A DNA stretch of 60,200 nt from assembly GCA_027858955.1 (NCBI GenBank), contig JAQIBR010000165.1:1-60200 (forward strand), in the 5' to 3' direction. Below are positions 17,189 through 26,261 of this stretch, one piece after another. Under the pieces are notes generated by a model that made no database searches, was not told the DNA's origin, and worked only from the letters and a program-made list of their open reading frames with translations. The translations under genes were made by a program, and so were the position numbers. Positions within the stretch are counted from its first letter, which is position 1. Each line of letters begins with the position of its first letter. The DNA is from Bacteroidales bacterium. GTDB lineage: Bacteria > Bacteroidota > Bacteroidia > Bacteroidales > UBA12170.

Positions 17189-17218
17189 CAGTCCTTTTTG
17201 AAAGAGGACTGCTTTTTT
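17188..17218 (+). terminator. Terminator of xerC-hpf, overlapped by the tRNA promoter
   Basis: GCAGTCC (17188-17194) pairs perfectly with GGACTGC (17206-17212), followed by six T. TTT/AAA can extend the stem inward. It should stop transcripts arriving from hpf. Confidence 0.75.
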
Positions 17219-17268
17219 ATATAAGCTTGTGCATTGAAAGTATTGTTATTACTGTGTTTACAGTGTTT

Positions 17269-17342
17269 GCCGATGTAGCTCAGTTGGCCAGAGCAGCTGA
17301 TTTGTAATCAGCTGGCCGGGGGTTCGAATCCCTCCATCGGCT
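17269..17342 (+). tRNA. tRNA-Thr (anticodon TGT)
   Basis: A full cloverleaf: acceptor GCCGATG/CATCGGC with discriminator T, D-arm with AGCTCAG, anticodon stem CTGAT/ATCAG around TTTGTAA, and T-arm GGTTCGAAT. The anticodon TGT reads ACA/ACG Thr codons. No CCA is encoded. It is the first of four tRNAs ahead of tuf. Confidence 0.95.
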
Positions 17343-17417
17343 CGATTTTTGCTATAACAGGTAAAAAATTAATTTATTTGAACAAAACAAGTACATTTTA
17401 CATATTGAAAATATTTT

Positions 17418-17499
17418 GGGGAGATTCCAGAGCGGTTAAACGGGGCAGACTGTAAATCTGTTGGCTAAGCCTTCGGAGGTTCGAATCCTCCTCTCCCCA
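17418..17499 (+). tRNA. tRNA-Tyr (anticodon GTA)
   Basis: An 82-nt class II tRNA with a long variable arm: acceptor GGGGAGA/TCTCCCC, discriminator A, anticodon loop CTGTAAA (GTA), and T-arm GGTTCGAAT. The extra arm (TTGGCTAAGCCTTC region) is as expected for bacterial tRNA-Tyr. Confidence 0.95.
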
Positions 17500-17662
17500 C
17501 AAAAAAAGTTCTTTGAAAGAAGATAAAAGAAATAGTGAAAACAGATTCGTTCTGTAAGTTTAATCCGTTGGCTGACGGTTTTAAATTCATATTTTCTTTT
17601 TAATATTGAATGCGAGAGTCGCTTTCACATATAATATTTTGTGTTAGCGAAGCGCGGAATTA

Positions 17663-17735
17663 GCGGGAGTAGCTCATTTGGTAGAGCGAAAGCCTTCCAA
17701 GCTTTAGGTGGCGAGTTCGAGCCTCGTCTCCCGCT
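17663..17735 (+). tRNA. tRNA-Gly (anticodon TCC)
   Basis: Acceptor GCGGGAG/CTCCCGC, D-arm AGCTCATTTGGTAGAGC, anticodon loop CTTCCAA (TCC) and T-arm GAGTTCGAGCC. It reads GGA/GGG codons. The 163-nt spacer before it holds a weak hairpin (about 17557-17584) and no gene. Confidence 0.94.
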
Positions 17736-17742
17736 CAATTCA

Positions 17743-17814
17743 GCCGATGTAGCTCAGTGGTAGAGCGCTTCCTTGGTAAGGAAGAGGTCACGAGTTCAAC
17801 TCTCGTCATTGGCT
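17743..17814 (+). tRNA. tRNA-Thr (anticodon GGT)
   Basis: Acceptor GCCGATG/CATTGGC (one G-U pair), D-arm AGCTCAGTGGTAGAGC, anticodon stem TTCC/GGAA around TTGGTAA (GGT) and T-arm GAGTTCAACTC. It lies 7 nt after tRNA-Gly and 52 nt before tuf, a gene order common in bacteria. Confidence 0.95.
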
Positions 17815-17866
17815 CAAAGATTAAGAAACATTTAAATTTAATTTCATTAATATATTTTTTTTTGAT

Positions 17867-19057
17867 ATGGCTAAAGAAAAATTTGACAGGTCTAAAGCAC
17901 ACGTGAACATTGGTACAATTGGTCACGTTGACCACGGTAAAACAACATTAACTGCTGCAATTACAACTTGTATGTCAGCTAAAGGATGGGCTAAAGTAAC
18001 AAGCTTTGATGCAATTGATAATGCCCCTGAAGAAAAAGAAAGAGGTATTACCATTAATACTGCTCACGTTGAGTATAACACAGATACGCGTCACTACGCA
18101 CACGTTGACTGTCCTGGTCACGCGGATTACGTAAAGAACATGGTTACTGGTGCTGCTCAAATGGATGGTGCTATTATCGTTGTGGCTGCAACTGACGGTC
18201 CTATGCCTCAAACACGCGAGCACATTCTTTTGGCTCGTCAGGTTGGTGTACCTCGTTTGGTTGTTTTCATGAATAAAGTAGACATGGTTGACGATGATGA
18301 ATTGATAGAATTAGTTGAAATGGAAATCAGAGAATTACTTGATTTCTACAAATTCGAGGGAGACAATACTCCTGTTATCCAAGGATCTGCTTTAGGTGCA
18401 TTAAATAACGAACCTAAATGGGTTGAAAAAATTTACGAATTGATGGATGCGTGTGATACATGGATTCCATTACCTGAGCGTGATCAAGATAAACCTTTCT
18501 TGATGCCTGTTGAGGATGTATTCTCGATTACCGGTCGCGGTACTGTTGCTACTGGTAGAATTGAAACTGGTATTATCAACTCTGGAGAAGCTGTTGATAT
18601 TATTGGAATGGGTGCTGAGAAATTAAAATCAGTTGTTACAGGTGTTGAGATGTTCCGTAAGATTTTGGATCAAGGTTTAGCAGGTGATAACGCTGGTTTA
18701 TTATTACGCGGCATTAGTAAAGAAAACATTCGTCGTGGAATGGTTATCTGTAAACCAGGTAGCGTTAAACCTCACGATTTCTTTAAAGCTGAGGTTTATA
18801 TCTTGAAAAAAGAAGAAGGTGGACGTCACACTCCATTTCATAATAAATATCGTCCTCAATTCTATTTCAGAACCACAGACGTAACTGGAGAGATTATGCT
18901 TCCAGAAGGTGTTGAAATGGTAATGCCTGGTGATAACCTTACAGTTGAGGTTAAACTAATTCAAGCAATCGCTATGAATAAAGGTTTACGTTTCGCTATC
19001 CGTGAAGGTGGTAGAACAGTAGGAGCTGGTCAAGTAACAGAAATGTTAGACGTATAG
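17867..19057 (+). CDS. tuf: Translation elongation factor Tu
   Basis: A 396-residue GTPase that brings aminoacyl-tRNA to the ribosome. Seen: G1 GHVDHGKT, G2 ERGITI, G3 DCPGHADY, G4 NKVDMVD, G5 GSALGAL, then beta-barrel domains 2 and 3, ending in [13 protein letters not shown]. Length is normal. It lies downstream of four tRNA genes in one likely transcript driven from 17158-17188. A long hairpin (19084-19131) follows before tRNA-Trp. No second tuf copy is in the window. Confidence 0.98.
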   Translation: MAKEKFDRSKAHVNIGTIGHVDHGKTTLTAAITTCMSAKGWAKVTSFDAIDNAPEEKERGITINTAHVEYNTDTRHYAHVDCPGHADYVKNMVTGAAQMDGAIIVVAATDGPMPQTREHILLARQVGVPRLVVFMNKVDMVDDDELIELVEMEIRELLDFYKFEGDNTPVIQGSALGALNNEPKWVEKIYELMDACDTWIPLPERDQDKPFLMPVEDVFSITGRGTVATGRIETGIINSGEAVDIIGMGAEKLKSVVTGVEMFRKILDQGLAGDNAGLLLRGISKENIRRGMVICKPGSVKPHDFFKAEVYILKKEEGGRHTPFHNKYRPQFYFRTTDVTGEIMLPEGVEMVMPGDNLTVEVKLIQAIAMNKGLRFAIREGGRTVGAGQVTEMLDV

Positions 19058-19083
19058 TTCGATATAAAAAAAGTGAGATTAAG

Positions 19084-19131
19084 TTTGATATAAGGCAAGA
19101 GCGCTTCGGTACTCTTGCCTGCCATATCAAA
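19084..19131 (+). other. Long structured RNA hairpin with UUCG tetraloop between tuf and tRNA-Trp
   Basis: TTTGATAT (19084-19091) pairs with ATATCAAA (19124-19131), and GGCAAGAG (19094-19101) with CTCTTGCC (19112-19119); a C(TTCG)G tetraloop caps it. There is no T run behind it, so it fits an RNA-processing or stability element better than a simple terminator. Confidence 0.6.
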
Positions 19132-19141
19132 TAAATCTAAT

Positions 19142-19214
19142 ACGGGTGTAGCTCAGTTGGTAGAGCTCTGGTCTCCAAAACCAGGAGTCGTGGGTTCGAG
19201 TCCTACCACCCGTG
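19142..19214 (+). tRNA. tRNA-Trp (anticodon CCA)
   Basis: Acceptor ACGGGTG/CACCCGT with discriminator G, D-arm AGCTCAGTTGGTAGAGC, anticodon stem CTGGT/ACCAG around CTCCAAA (CCA) and T-arm GGGTTCGAGTCC. It sits directly before secE, a conserved bacterial arrangement. Confidence 0.96.
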
Positions 19215-19238
19215 CAAATAAATTTAATACATATACAA

Positions 19239-19430
19239 ATGGGCATAGTAAAATATTCAAAGGAATCTTATGACGAATTAGTAAATAAGACTTCATGGCC
19301 TACTTGGAATGAACTCCAAAATAGTGCAATAGTTGTATCCATTGCTTCCCTAATTATCGCCTTGGTGGTTTTTTTGATGGATATTAGTTTTAAGAACATA
19401 TTGAATGCGTTCTATGAGCTTTTAAACTAA
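19239..19430 (+). CDS. secE: Preprotein translocase subunit SecE
   Basis: A 63-residue single-pass inner-membrane protein. It has the short-form SecE layout: an amphipathic N-terminal helix with NKTSWPTWNEL and one transmembrane segment (about residues 27-47, IVVSIASLIIALVVFL). SecE clamps SecY in the Sec translocon. The start at 19239 is preferred: the frame extends upstream to 19212, but that would overlap the tRNA-Trp 3' end. NusG follows after 60 nt, in the usual secE-nusG-rplKAJL-rpoBC order. Confidence 0.95.
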   Translation: MGIVKYSKESYDELVNKTSWPTWNELQNSAIVVSIASLIIALVVFLMDISFKNILNAFYELLN

Positions 19431-19490
19431 GCATTATTCTCAATAATAATTTCGTTGATATTATTTCTTATTTCTTTGAATTAATAGAGT

Positions 19491-20036
19491 ATGAGTGAAA
19501 CAGTGAAAAAATGGTATGTAGTACGGGCCGTTAGCGGTAAGGAAAAGAAGGTGAAGGAATACATGGAGAGTGAAATCCGCCGTCTTGACATCCAGGATAA
19601 CATTTCGCAAATACTTATCCCAACCGAAAAAGTTTATCAGGTACGTAGTGGTAAGAAAATTGTTAAAGAACGCAATTTCTTTCCTGGTTATGTGTTAATT
19701 GAAGTTTCTTCTTTAGAAGGTGAAGTTCAACATATGATAAAAGGTATACCTAATGTGATAGGCTTTTTGGGAACTAAAGGCAAGCCCGATCCTATTCGTC
19801 CTTCTGAGGTTAAGAGAATCTTAGGCAAAGTAGATGAATTAGGTGAACAGGGTGAAGAATTTAGTGTTCCTTTTATTGTAGGTGAAACAGTTACTGTGAT
19901 CGATGGTCCTTTTAACAGTTTTGCTGGAGTTGTTGAGGAAATTAATGAGGAGAAAAGAAAACTTAAAGTGATGGTAAAGATTTTCGGAAGAAAAACACCA
20001 CTTGAGCTTGGGTTCATGCAAGTTGCTAAGGAATAA
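19491..20036 (+). CDS. nusG: Transcription termination/antitermination factor NusG
   Basis: A 181-residue NusG with an N-terminal NGN domain (KWYVVRAVSGKEKKVKEYME; FFPGYVLIEV) and a C-terminal KOW domain (VGETVTVIDGPFNSFAGVV). It binds elongating RNA polymerase and links it to Rho or to the ribosome. Length and domain order are normal. It sits between secE and rplK in the conserved operon. Confidence 0.97.
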   Translation: MSETVKKWYVVRAVSGKEKKVKEYMESEIRRLDIQDNISQILIPTEKVYQVRSGKKIVKERNFFPGYVLIEVSSLEGEVQHMIKGIPNVIGFLGTKGKPDPIRPSEVKRILGKVDELGEQGEEFSVPFIVGETVTVIDGPFNSFAGVVEEINEEKRKLKVMVKIFGRKTPLELGFMQVAKE

Positions 20037-20076
20037 GAGTCAATATATTGTTTAATTATATAGAAAATCTACAAAG

Positions 20077-20523
20077 ATGGCTAAAGAAATCGGTGGATTA
20101 ATAAAATTGCAAATTAAAGGAGGTGCTGCTAACCCATCACCACCAGTTGGACCTGCATTAGGTTCAAAAGGTGTGAATATAATGGAGTTTTGTAAGCAAT
20201 TTAATGCGCGTACACAAGAACAAGCTGGAAAAGTAATTCCTGTTATTATTACTGTGTATAAGGATAAATCGTTTGATTTTATCCTCAAAACTCCTCCTGT
20301 TGCTGTTCAAATTATGGATGTTGCTAAAATTAAGAAAGGTTCTGCTGAACCTAATCGTTTAAAAGTAGCAAGTATTAGCTGGGGTCAAGTTAAAGAGATA
20401 GCTACTAGTAAAATAGTAGATATGAATTCTTTCGAACTTGATTCAGCAATGAGCATGGTTGCTGGAACAGCACGTAGTATGGGTGTTAAAGTTAGTGGTA
20501 AGAAGCCTCTTGCCGTAAACTAA
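20077..20523 (+). CDS. rplK: 50S ribosomal protein uL11
   Basis: A 148-residue protein with the uL11 pattern ([22 protein letters not shown], then [15 protein letters not shown]). It forms the GTPase-associated centre with 23S rRNA and the L10-L12 stalk. Its stop codon is also the first bases of a perfect 9-bp hairpin that fills part of the 41-nt gap to rplA. Confidence 0.98.
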   Translation: MAKEIGGLIKLQIKGGAANPSPPVGPALGSKGVNIMEFCKQFNARTQEQAGKVIPVIITVYKDKSFDFILKTPPVAVQIMDVAKIKKGSAEPNRLKVASISWGQVKEIATSKIVDMNSFELDSAMSMVAGTARSMGVKVSGKKPLAVN

Positions 20524-20542
20524 TACCGAAGGCTCGGTATTA
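20521..20542 (+). other. Perfect 9-bp hairpin between rplK and rplA
   Basis: TAATACCGA (20521-20529) and TCGGTATTA (20534-20542) pair perfectly around an AGGC loop. It begins with the rplK stop codon. There is no long T run, so a processing, stability or protein-binding site (for example for L1) is more likely than termination. Confidence 0.55.
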
Positions 20543-20564
20543 AACGTTTTAAAATTAATTAAAA

Positions 20565-21257
20565 ATGGGTAAAATCACAAAGAAAAGAAAAGAGGCTTTA
20601 GCGAAATTCGATCGTGAGAAAGTTTACACTTTAGAAGAAGCATGTAGTGTTGTTAAAGAAATTACAAACACTAAGTTTGATGCTTCTGTTGATGTTGACG
20701 TTCGCTTAGGTGTGGATCCCCGTAAAGCAAACCAAATGGTGCGTGGAACGGTTGCATTACCTCACGGAACAGGTAAAACTGTTCGTGTTTTGGTATTGTG
20801 TACACCTGATAAAGAAGAAGAAGCTAAGGCAGCCGGAGCTGATTATGTTGGACTAGACGAATACGTTGCCAAGATTAAAGGCGGTTGGACGGATGTCGAT
20901 GTGGTGATTACAATGCCTAGTGTTATGCCAAAAGTTGGCGCATTAGGTAGAATTCTTGGTCCTAGAGGCTTAATGCCAAATCCTAAAACCGGTACGGTTA
21001 CTATGGAAGTTGGTAAAGCAGTTCAGGAAGTCAAAGCTGGTAAGATCGACTTTAGAGTTGATAAGTTTGGTATTATACATGCCGGAGTATCAAAAGTATC
21101 TTTCGATGCGAAAAAAATTGAAGAAAACGCAAGTGAGCTTCTTCAAACAATTATTCGTTTGAAACCTACTTCTGCCAAAGGCACATATGTAAGGAGTATT
21201 TACTTGTCCAGTACAATGAGCCCAGGAATTCAAGTTGATCCTAAATCTATTACCTAG
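20565..21257 (+). CDS. rplA: 50S ribosomal protein uL1
   Basis: A 230-residue uL1 with the family segments [40 protein letters not shown] and [17 protein letters not shown]. It forms the mobile L1 stalk at the E site. In many bacteria L1 represses translation of the L11-L1 mRNA by binding a leader structure; whether the hairpin just upstream plays that part is not known. Length is normal. Confidence 0.98.
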   Translation: MGKITKKRKEALAKFDREKVYTLEEACSVVKEITNTKFDASVDVDVRLGVDPRKANQMVRGTVALPHGTGKTVRVLVLCTPDKEEEAKAAGADYVGLDEYVAKIKGGWTDVDVVITMPSVMPKVGALGRILGPRGLMPNPKTGTVTMEVGKAVQEVKAGKIDFRVDKFGIIHAGVSKVSFDAKKIEENASELLQTIIRLKPTSAKGTYVRSIYLSSTMSPGIQVDPKSIT

Positions 21258-21305
21258 TGACAATCGTTAACGTTTCCGGTAAAACCTATAAAGGAGATTT
21301 ATAGT

Positions 21306-21827
21306 ATGAAGAAAGAAGAAAAAGACCTGTTAATAAATTCGATAGAAACTAATCTGTCTAACAATCCGCATATCTATTTGACAGATATTTCTGGATTGGA
21401 TGCCAAATCAACTAGTAATCTTAGACGATTAGCTTTTAAGAATGGAATTAAATTGGTTGTAGTAAAAAACACCATGCTCAAAAAAGCAATGGTGAAATCT
21501 AATAAGGACTTTGAACCTTTATTTGAGGTATTAAAAGGCGGAACTTCACTTATGCTTTCTGATGTTGGAAATGCTCCAGCAAAAATGATTAAAGAATTCA
21601 GAAAGAAAAGTGATAGACCTATTTTGAAAGGTGCTTATGTAGAAGAGTCTATCTATATTGGAGACAATGAATTAGATGTGCTAGTCAGTATAAAGTCGAA
21701 AGACGAACTTATTGGCGATATTATTGCATTGTTACAGTCTCCTGCAAAAAATATTGTTTCAGCCCTTCAATCGGGAGGAAATATTCTTTCAGGTGTTGTT
21801 AAAACTTTGTCGGAACGCTCCGCATAG
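21306..21827 (+). CDS. rplJ: 50S ribosomal protein uL10
   Basis: A 173-residue uL10: the N-terminal rRNA-binding part (IYLTDISGLDAKSTSNLRRL, VVKNTMLKKAM) followed by the helical segment that holds L12 dimers. It has a clear SD, AAGGAG at 21291-21296 with 9 nt spacing, which stands out because most genes here have none. Gene order rplA-rplJ-rplL is standard. Confidence 0.97.
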   Translation: MKKEEKDLLINSIETNLSNNPHIYLTDISGLDAKSTSNLRRLAFKNGIKLVVVKNTMLKKAMVKSNKDFEPLFEVLKGGTSLMLSDVGNAPAKMIKEFRKKSDRPILKGAYVEESIYIGDNELDVLVSIKSKDELIGDIIALLQSPAKNIVSALQSGGNILSGVVKTLSERSA

Positions 21828-21884
21828 AATAGACAGAACAATTTTAGTAAATAATTTTTGAAAACAATTTAAATACAATAGAAA

Positions 21885-22259
21885 ATGGCAGATTTAAAAG
21901 CGTTTGCAGAACAATTAGTTAATTTAACTGTTAAAGAAGTAAATGAATTAGCTGGAATTTTGAAAGACGAATATGGTATCGAGCCTGCTGCTGCTGCAGT
22001 TGCAGTTGCTGGTCCAGCTGCAGGTGATGAAGCCGCTGCAGAAGAGCAAACATCTTTTGATGTTATATTGAACGCAGCTGGTGCTTCAAAATTAGCAGTT
22101 GTTAAATTAGTTAAAGAATTAACTAGTTTAGGACTTAAAGATGCTAAAGGATTAGTTGATAGTGCACCTGCTCCATTAAAAGAAGGTGTAACAAAAGACG
22201 AAGCTGAAGCCCTTAAAGCATCTTTAGAAGAAGCGGGAGCTGAAGTAGAAATCAAATAA
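21885..22259 (+). CDS. rplL: 50S ribosomal protein bL12 (L7/L12)
   Basis: A 124-residue acidic stalk protein: an N-terminal dimerisation helix pair, an Ala-rich hinge ([20 protein letters not shown], about residues 34-53) and the C-terminal factor-binding domain ([30 protein letters not shown]). It recruits translational GTPases. A structured intergenic region follows before rpoB. Confidence 0.98.
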   Translation: MADLKAFAEQLVNLTVKEVNELAGILKDEYGIEPAAAAVAVAGPAAGDEAAAEEQTSFDVILNAAGASKLAVVKLVKELTSLGLKDAKGLVDSAPAPLKEGVTKDEAEALKASLEEAGAEVEIK

Positions 22260-22291
22260 GACTTTTCGTAGGTCAAACTACCTAAGTCATT

Positions 22292-22341
22292 GACGGAAAA
22301 TAGATAAAGCAGGGTTGCCCCTGAGGTGTCTATTTTTCGTC
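22292..22341 (+). other. Stem-loop in the rplL-rpoB spacer (candidate attenuator or processing site)
   Basis: GACGGAAAATAGA (from 22292) pairs with TCTATTTTTCGTC (ending 22341), a 13-bp stem with one G-U pair, enclosing a smaller CAGGG/CCCTG hairpin. A weaker TAGGT/ACTA pairing precedes it. In E. coli this spacer carries an attenuator and an RNase III site; a similar role here is inference. Confidence 0.6.
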
Positions 22342-22396
22342 GTATTATTCGGTTGTCTTTTTTCATCAGTTAATTTAACCTTAAAAATCTTAAACC

Positions 22397-25300
22397 TTGG
22401 CAAATATAGTTTCTGATAGAATCAACTTTGCATCGACAAAAATAAATGTTGACTACCCTGATTTTCTCGATATCCAATTAAAATCCTTTCAGGAATTTTT
22501 TCAGTTGGAGACCAACCCCGAAAATCGTAGCAACGAAGGATTGTTCAAAGTATTTAGCGAGAACTTCCCTATTACCGATGCAAGAAATAATTTCGTTCTA
22601 GAATTCCTAGATTATTTTGTTGATCCTCCTAGATACTCAATGGATGAGTGTGTCTATAGAGGCTTAACTTATAATGTCCCTTTAAAGGCGAAATTAAAAC
22701 TTTATTGTACCGATCCTGATCACGAAGATTTTGAAACAATTATTCAGGATGTATATTTGGGTATGATCCCTTATATGACTCCTAAAGGTACATTCATTAT
22801 CAATGGTGCAGAACGTGTAATTGTGTCTCAGTTGCACCGTTCACCTGGTGTTTTCTTCGGACAACATCGACATGCAAACGGTACCCAATTGTATTCGGCC
22901 CGAATTATTCCTTTCAAGGGATCTTGGATGGAATTTTCTACGGATATCAATAATGTTATGTATGCCTATATAGACAGGAAGAAAAAGCTTCCTGTAACAA
23001 CACTTTTGAGAGCCATTGGCTTTGAAAGTGATAAAGACATTCTGGAAATATTTGACCTTGCTCAAGAGGTTAAAGTTTCTAAAACCGGTTTAAAAAAAGT
23101 TGTTGGCCGTAAGCTAGCAGCACGTGTAGTGCGCAAATGGATCGAAGATTTTGTTGACGAAGATACCGGAGAAGTTGTTTCAATTGAAAGAACAGATGTG
23201 CTGATCGAGAGAGAAGTAGAGTTAGAAAAAGATCATATTGAGTTAATAGTTGATGCTGGTATCAAAACTATATTCTTACATCGCGACGATGTAAGCAGTA
23301 AAGATTTTGCGATCATCTTCAATACCCTTAATAAAGATACTGCAAATAACGAAAAAGAAGCAGTTGAATATATCTACCGTCAATTACGTAATGCTGAGCC
23401 ACCAGATGAGGAAACTGCTCGTGGTATTATCGATAAATTATTCTTTTCAGATTCGCGCTATGATTTAGGTGAAGTTGGGCGTTATCGAATCAACAAAAAA
23501 CTAAATCAAGATACTAGCTTAGATGTTAGAGTTTTAACAAAAGAAGACATTATATTTATTATAAAACATCTTATTCAATTAGTTAATTCAAAAACTGAAG
23601 TTGATGATATTGACCACTTGAGTAATAGACGTGTTAGAACTGTTGGAGAACAACTTTTCCAACAATTTGGTGTAGGTTTATCTCGCATGGCACGTACTAT
23701 TCGCGAACGTATGAATGTACGCGATAATGAGGTGTTTACACCAACCGATTTGATTAATGCGAAAACATTATCATCGGTAATTAATTCCTTCTTTGGAACT
23801 AATCAGCTATCACAATTTATGGATCAGACAAATCCTTTGTCTGAAATTACACATAAACGTCGTGTTTCAGCTTTAGGTCCTGGAGGTTTATCTCGAGAAA
23901 GAGCGGGCTTTGAAGTTCGAGATGTTCACTATACGCACTATGGTCGGTTGTGTACTATAGAAACTCCTGAAGGTCCAAACATTGGTCTTATTTCTTCACT
24001 TTGTGTGTATGCTAAGATTAATAAGCTTGGATTTATTGAAACTCCTTATTTGGAAGTAGATAAAGGAAAAGCTAGCATTACTGCTGAACCTATTTATTTG
24101 AGTGCCGAAGAAGAAGAAAACAAAATTATTTGTCAAGCTACCACACTGATGGAAGATGACGGTATGTTTGTTAACCCTAATGTAAAGGCTAGATCTTTAG
24201 CTGATTATCCAATAATCGACAGGGAAAAAATTGACTTGATTGACATAGCACCAAATCAAATCGCTTCAATAGCAGCTTCATTAATTCCTTTCCTTGAGCA
24301 CGATGATGCAAACCGTGCTTTGATGGGATCGAATATGATGCGTCAAGCAGTACCATTGTTAAATTCTGAAGCTCCAGTTGTTGGTACCGGAATTGAAGGT
24401 GCAGTTGCGCGTGATAGTCGTGTTTTAATCAATGCTGAAGGTGACGGTATCGTTGAATATGTTGATGCTAAGAAAATTACTATCCGCTATTCACGAGATA
24501 ACAATGAGCAATTAGTGAGTTTCGACGATGATTTGAAAACGTATTTATTATCCAAATTTTTAAGAACTAACCAGAACACGAGCATTAACTTACGCCCAAT
24601 TGTGCGTAAAGGAGATAAAGTTGTTAAAGGACAAGTTCTTTGTGAAGGATATGGTACTAAAAATGGCGAACTTGCTTTAGGAAGAAATTTGATGGTTGCA
24701 TTTATGCCTTGGAAAGGATATAATTTTGAGGATGCCATTGTAATTTCTGAAAAAGTAGTAAAAGAAGATATCTTTACTTCTATTCATATCGAAGAATTTT
24801 CTTTGGACGTAAGAGAAACAAAACGAGGTATTGAAGAATTAACTAGCGATATTCCTAATATTAGCGCTGAAGCAACTAAGGATTTGGATGAAAACGGTAT
24901 TATCCGTATTGGTGCAGAAATTAGTGCAGGCGATATATTAATAGGTAAGATTACTCCTAAAGGTGAAAGTGACCCAACACCAGAAGAAAAATTATTACGT
25001 GCCATCTTTGGTGATAAAGCCGGTGATGTTAAAGATGCTTCTTTAAAAGCGCCTCCATCATTAATTGGTGTTGTAGTTGATAAGAAACTCTTTACCAGAA
25101 CAATGAAAGACCGTAGAGCTAAAGGTAAAGACAAAGAAGTAATCGAAGTGCTAGAAGATGATTTCAAAAAAGATGTTGCCGAATTGAAATCAAAATTGGT
25201 CGATAAATTAACTGTTTTAGTTAGTGGAAAAACATCCCAGGGAGTTTACGACGGATATAACGAAGTTCACATTCCGAAAAAAACCAAGTTTACTCAGAAA

Positions 25301-26203
25301 TTGTTAACTGGTTTGGATTTTTTAACTATTAACCCTAACGGCTGGACAACAGATTCAACTAAAAACGATATGATTAAAGAGGTAATTAACAATTACTCTT
25401 TAAAATATAAAGAAAGATTAGGCGATCTGAACCGTAAGAAAGTTCAAGCAACAATTGGCGATGAGTTGCCAACAGGCATTGTAAAAATGGCTAAAGTTTA
25501 CATTGCTAAAAAGCGAAAACTTAAAGTAGGTGATAAAATGGCTGGTCGCCACGGTAATAAGGGTATTGTTGCGCGGATAGTTCGTGAAGAAGATATGCCT
25601 TTCTTAGCCGATGGAACACCAGTTGATATAGTACTTAACCCTTTGGGTGTACCTTCTCGTATGAACCTTGGTCAGATTTACGAAACTGTATTGGGTTGGG
25701 CTGGAATAAAATTGGGCAAGAAATTTGCAACTCCAATTTTTGACGGAGCATCTCTAGAGCAAATCAACGATTATGTCCGTGAGGCAGGTTTGCCTGGAAA
25801 TGGCCGTGTTTATCTCCACGATGGTGGAACAGGAGAGCGTTTCGATCAACCTGCAACTGTAGGCTACATATATATGCTTAAACTGCATCATATGGTTGAT
25901 GATAAGATGCACGCTCGTTCTATTGGTCCTTATTCATTAATTACGCAGCAACCTCTTGGTGGTAAAGCACAATTTGGTGGACAGCGTTTTGGTGAGATGG
26001 AAGTTTGGGCTCTCGAAGCATTCGGAGCTGCAAATATTCTTCAGGAAATACTAACCGTTAAATCGGATGATGTTGTTGGACGTGCAAAAGCTTATGAAGC
26101 TATTGTAAAAGGCGATCCAATGCCGAAACCTGGTATTCCAGAATCTTTCAATGTGTTAGTACACGAATTGAAAGGTCTTGGATTGAGCATCTCTTTTGAT
26201 TAA
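22397..26203 (+). CDS. rpoB: DNA-directed RNA polymerase subunit beta
   Basis: A 1268-residue RpoB. Seen: the N-terminal RINFASTK, the rifampicin-region segment [25 protein letters not shown] split around residues 470-495, and the C-terminal switch/clamp segments [12 protein letters not shown] and [20 protein letters not shown]. The start codon is TTG at 22397; the resulting N-terminus ([13 protein letters not shown]) fits Bacteroidota RpoB and no ATG lies nearby. A hairpin lies between this gene and rpoC. Confidence 0.97.
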   Translation: MANIVSDRINFASTKINVDYPDFLDIQLKSFQEFFQLETNPENRSNEGLFKVFSENFPITDARNNFVLEFLDYFVDPPRYSMDECVYRGLTYNVPLKAKLKLYCTDPDHEDFETIIQDVYLGMIPYMTPKGTFIINGAERVIVSQLHRSPGVFFGQHRHANGTQLYSARIIPFKGSWMEFSTDINNVMYAYIDRKKKLPVTTLLRAIGFESDKDILEIFDLAQEVKVSKTGLKKVVGRKLAARVVRKWIEDFVDEDTGEVVSIERTDVLIEREVELEKDHIELIVDAGIKTIFLHRDDVSSKDFAIIFNTLNKDTANNEKEAVEYIYRQLRNAEPPDEETARGIIDKLFFSDSRYDLGEVGRYRINKKLNQDTSLDVRVLTKEDIIFIIKHLIQLVNSKTEVDDIDHLSNRRVRTVGEQLFQQFGVGLSRMARTIRERMNVRDNEVFTPTDLINAKTLSSVINSFFGTNQLSQFMDQTNPLSEITHKRRVSALGPGGLSRERAGFEVRDVHYTHYGRLCTIETPEGPNIGLISSLCVYAKINKLGFIETPYLEVDKGKASITAEPIYLSAEEEENKIICQATTLMEDDGMFVNPNVKARSLADYPIIDREKIDLIDIAPNQIASIAASLIPFLEHDDANRALMGSNMMRQAVPLLNSEAPVVGTGIEGAVARDSRVLINAEGDGIVEYVDAKKITIRYSRDNNEQLVSFDDDLKTYLLSKFLRTNQNTSINLRPIVRKGDKVVKGQVLCEGYGTKNGELALGRNLMVAFMPWKGYNFEDAIVISEKVVKEDIFTSIHIEEFSLDVRETKRGIEELTSDIPNISAEATKDLDENGIIRIGAEISAGDILIGKITPKGESDPTPEEKLLRAIFGDKAGDVKDASLKAPPSLIGVVVDKKLFTRTMKDRRAKGKDKEVIEVLEDDFKKDVAELKSKLVDKLTVLVSGKTSQGVYDGYNEVHIPKKTKFTQKLLTGLDFLTINPNGWTTDSTKNDMIKEVINNYSLKYKERLGDLNRKKVQATIGDELPTGIVKMAKVYIAKKRKLKVGDKMAGRHGNKGIVARIVREEDMPFLADGTPVDIVLNPLGVPSRMNLGQIYETVLGWAGIKLGKKFATPIFDGASLEQINDYVREAGLPGNGRVYLHDGGTGERFDQPATVGYIYMLKLHHMVDDKMHARSIGPYSLITQQPLGGKAQFGGQRFGEMEVWALEAFGAANILQEILTVKSDDVVGRAKAYEAIVKGDPMPKPGIPESFNVLVHELKGLGLSISFD

Positions 26204-26213
26204 TAATATATTG

Positions 26214-26240
26214 GTTTCCCGAGCAATCGGGAAACTTTTT
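26214..26240 (+). terminator. Terminator-like hairpin between rpoB and rpoC
   Basis: GTTTCCCGA (26214-26222), loop GCAA, TCGGGAAAC (26227-26235) and five T (26236-26240). The 9-bp stem is perfect. It looks like an intrinsic terminator inside a pair that is normally cotranscribed, so it may be a partial terminator or an RNA-processing site. Confidence 0.65.
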
Positions 26241-26261
26241 ACAATTTATAAAATTTGATTT

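Noticed and set aside
17500-17662. Possible fifth tRNA or small RNA between tRNA-Tyr and tRNA-Gly
   Set aside because: Only a weak hairpin (CCGT/ACGG) is present; no cloverleaf and no promoter match.
21869-22366. 165-codon minus-strand frame over rplL
   Set aside because: It is the mirror of the Ala-rich L12 hinge; its Ser/Ala-rich composition is explained by the opposite strand.
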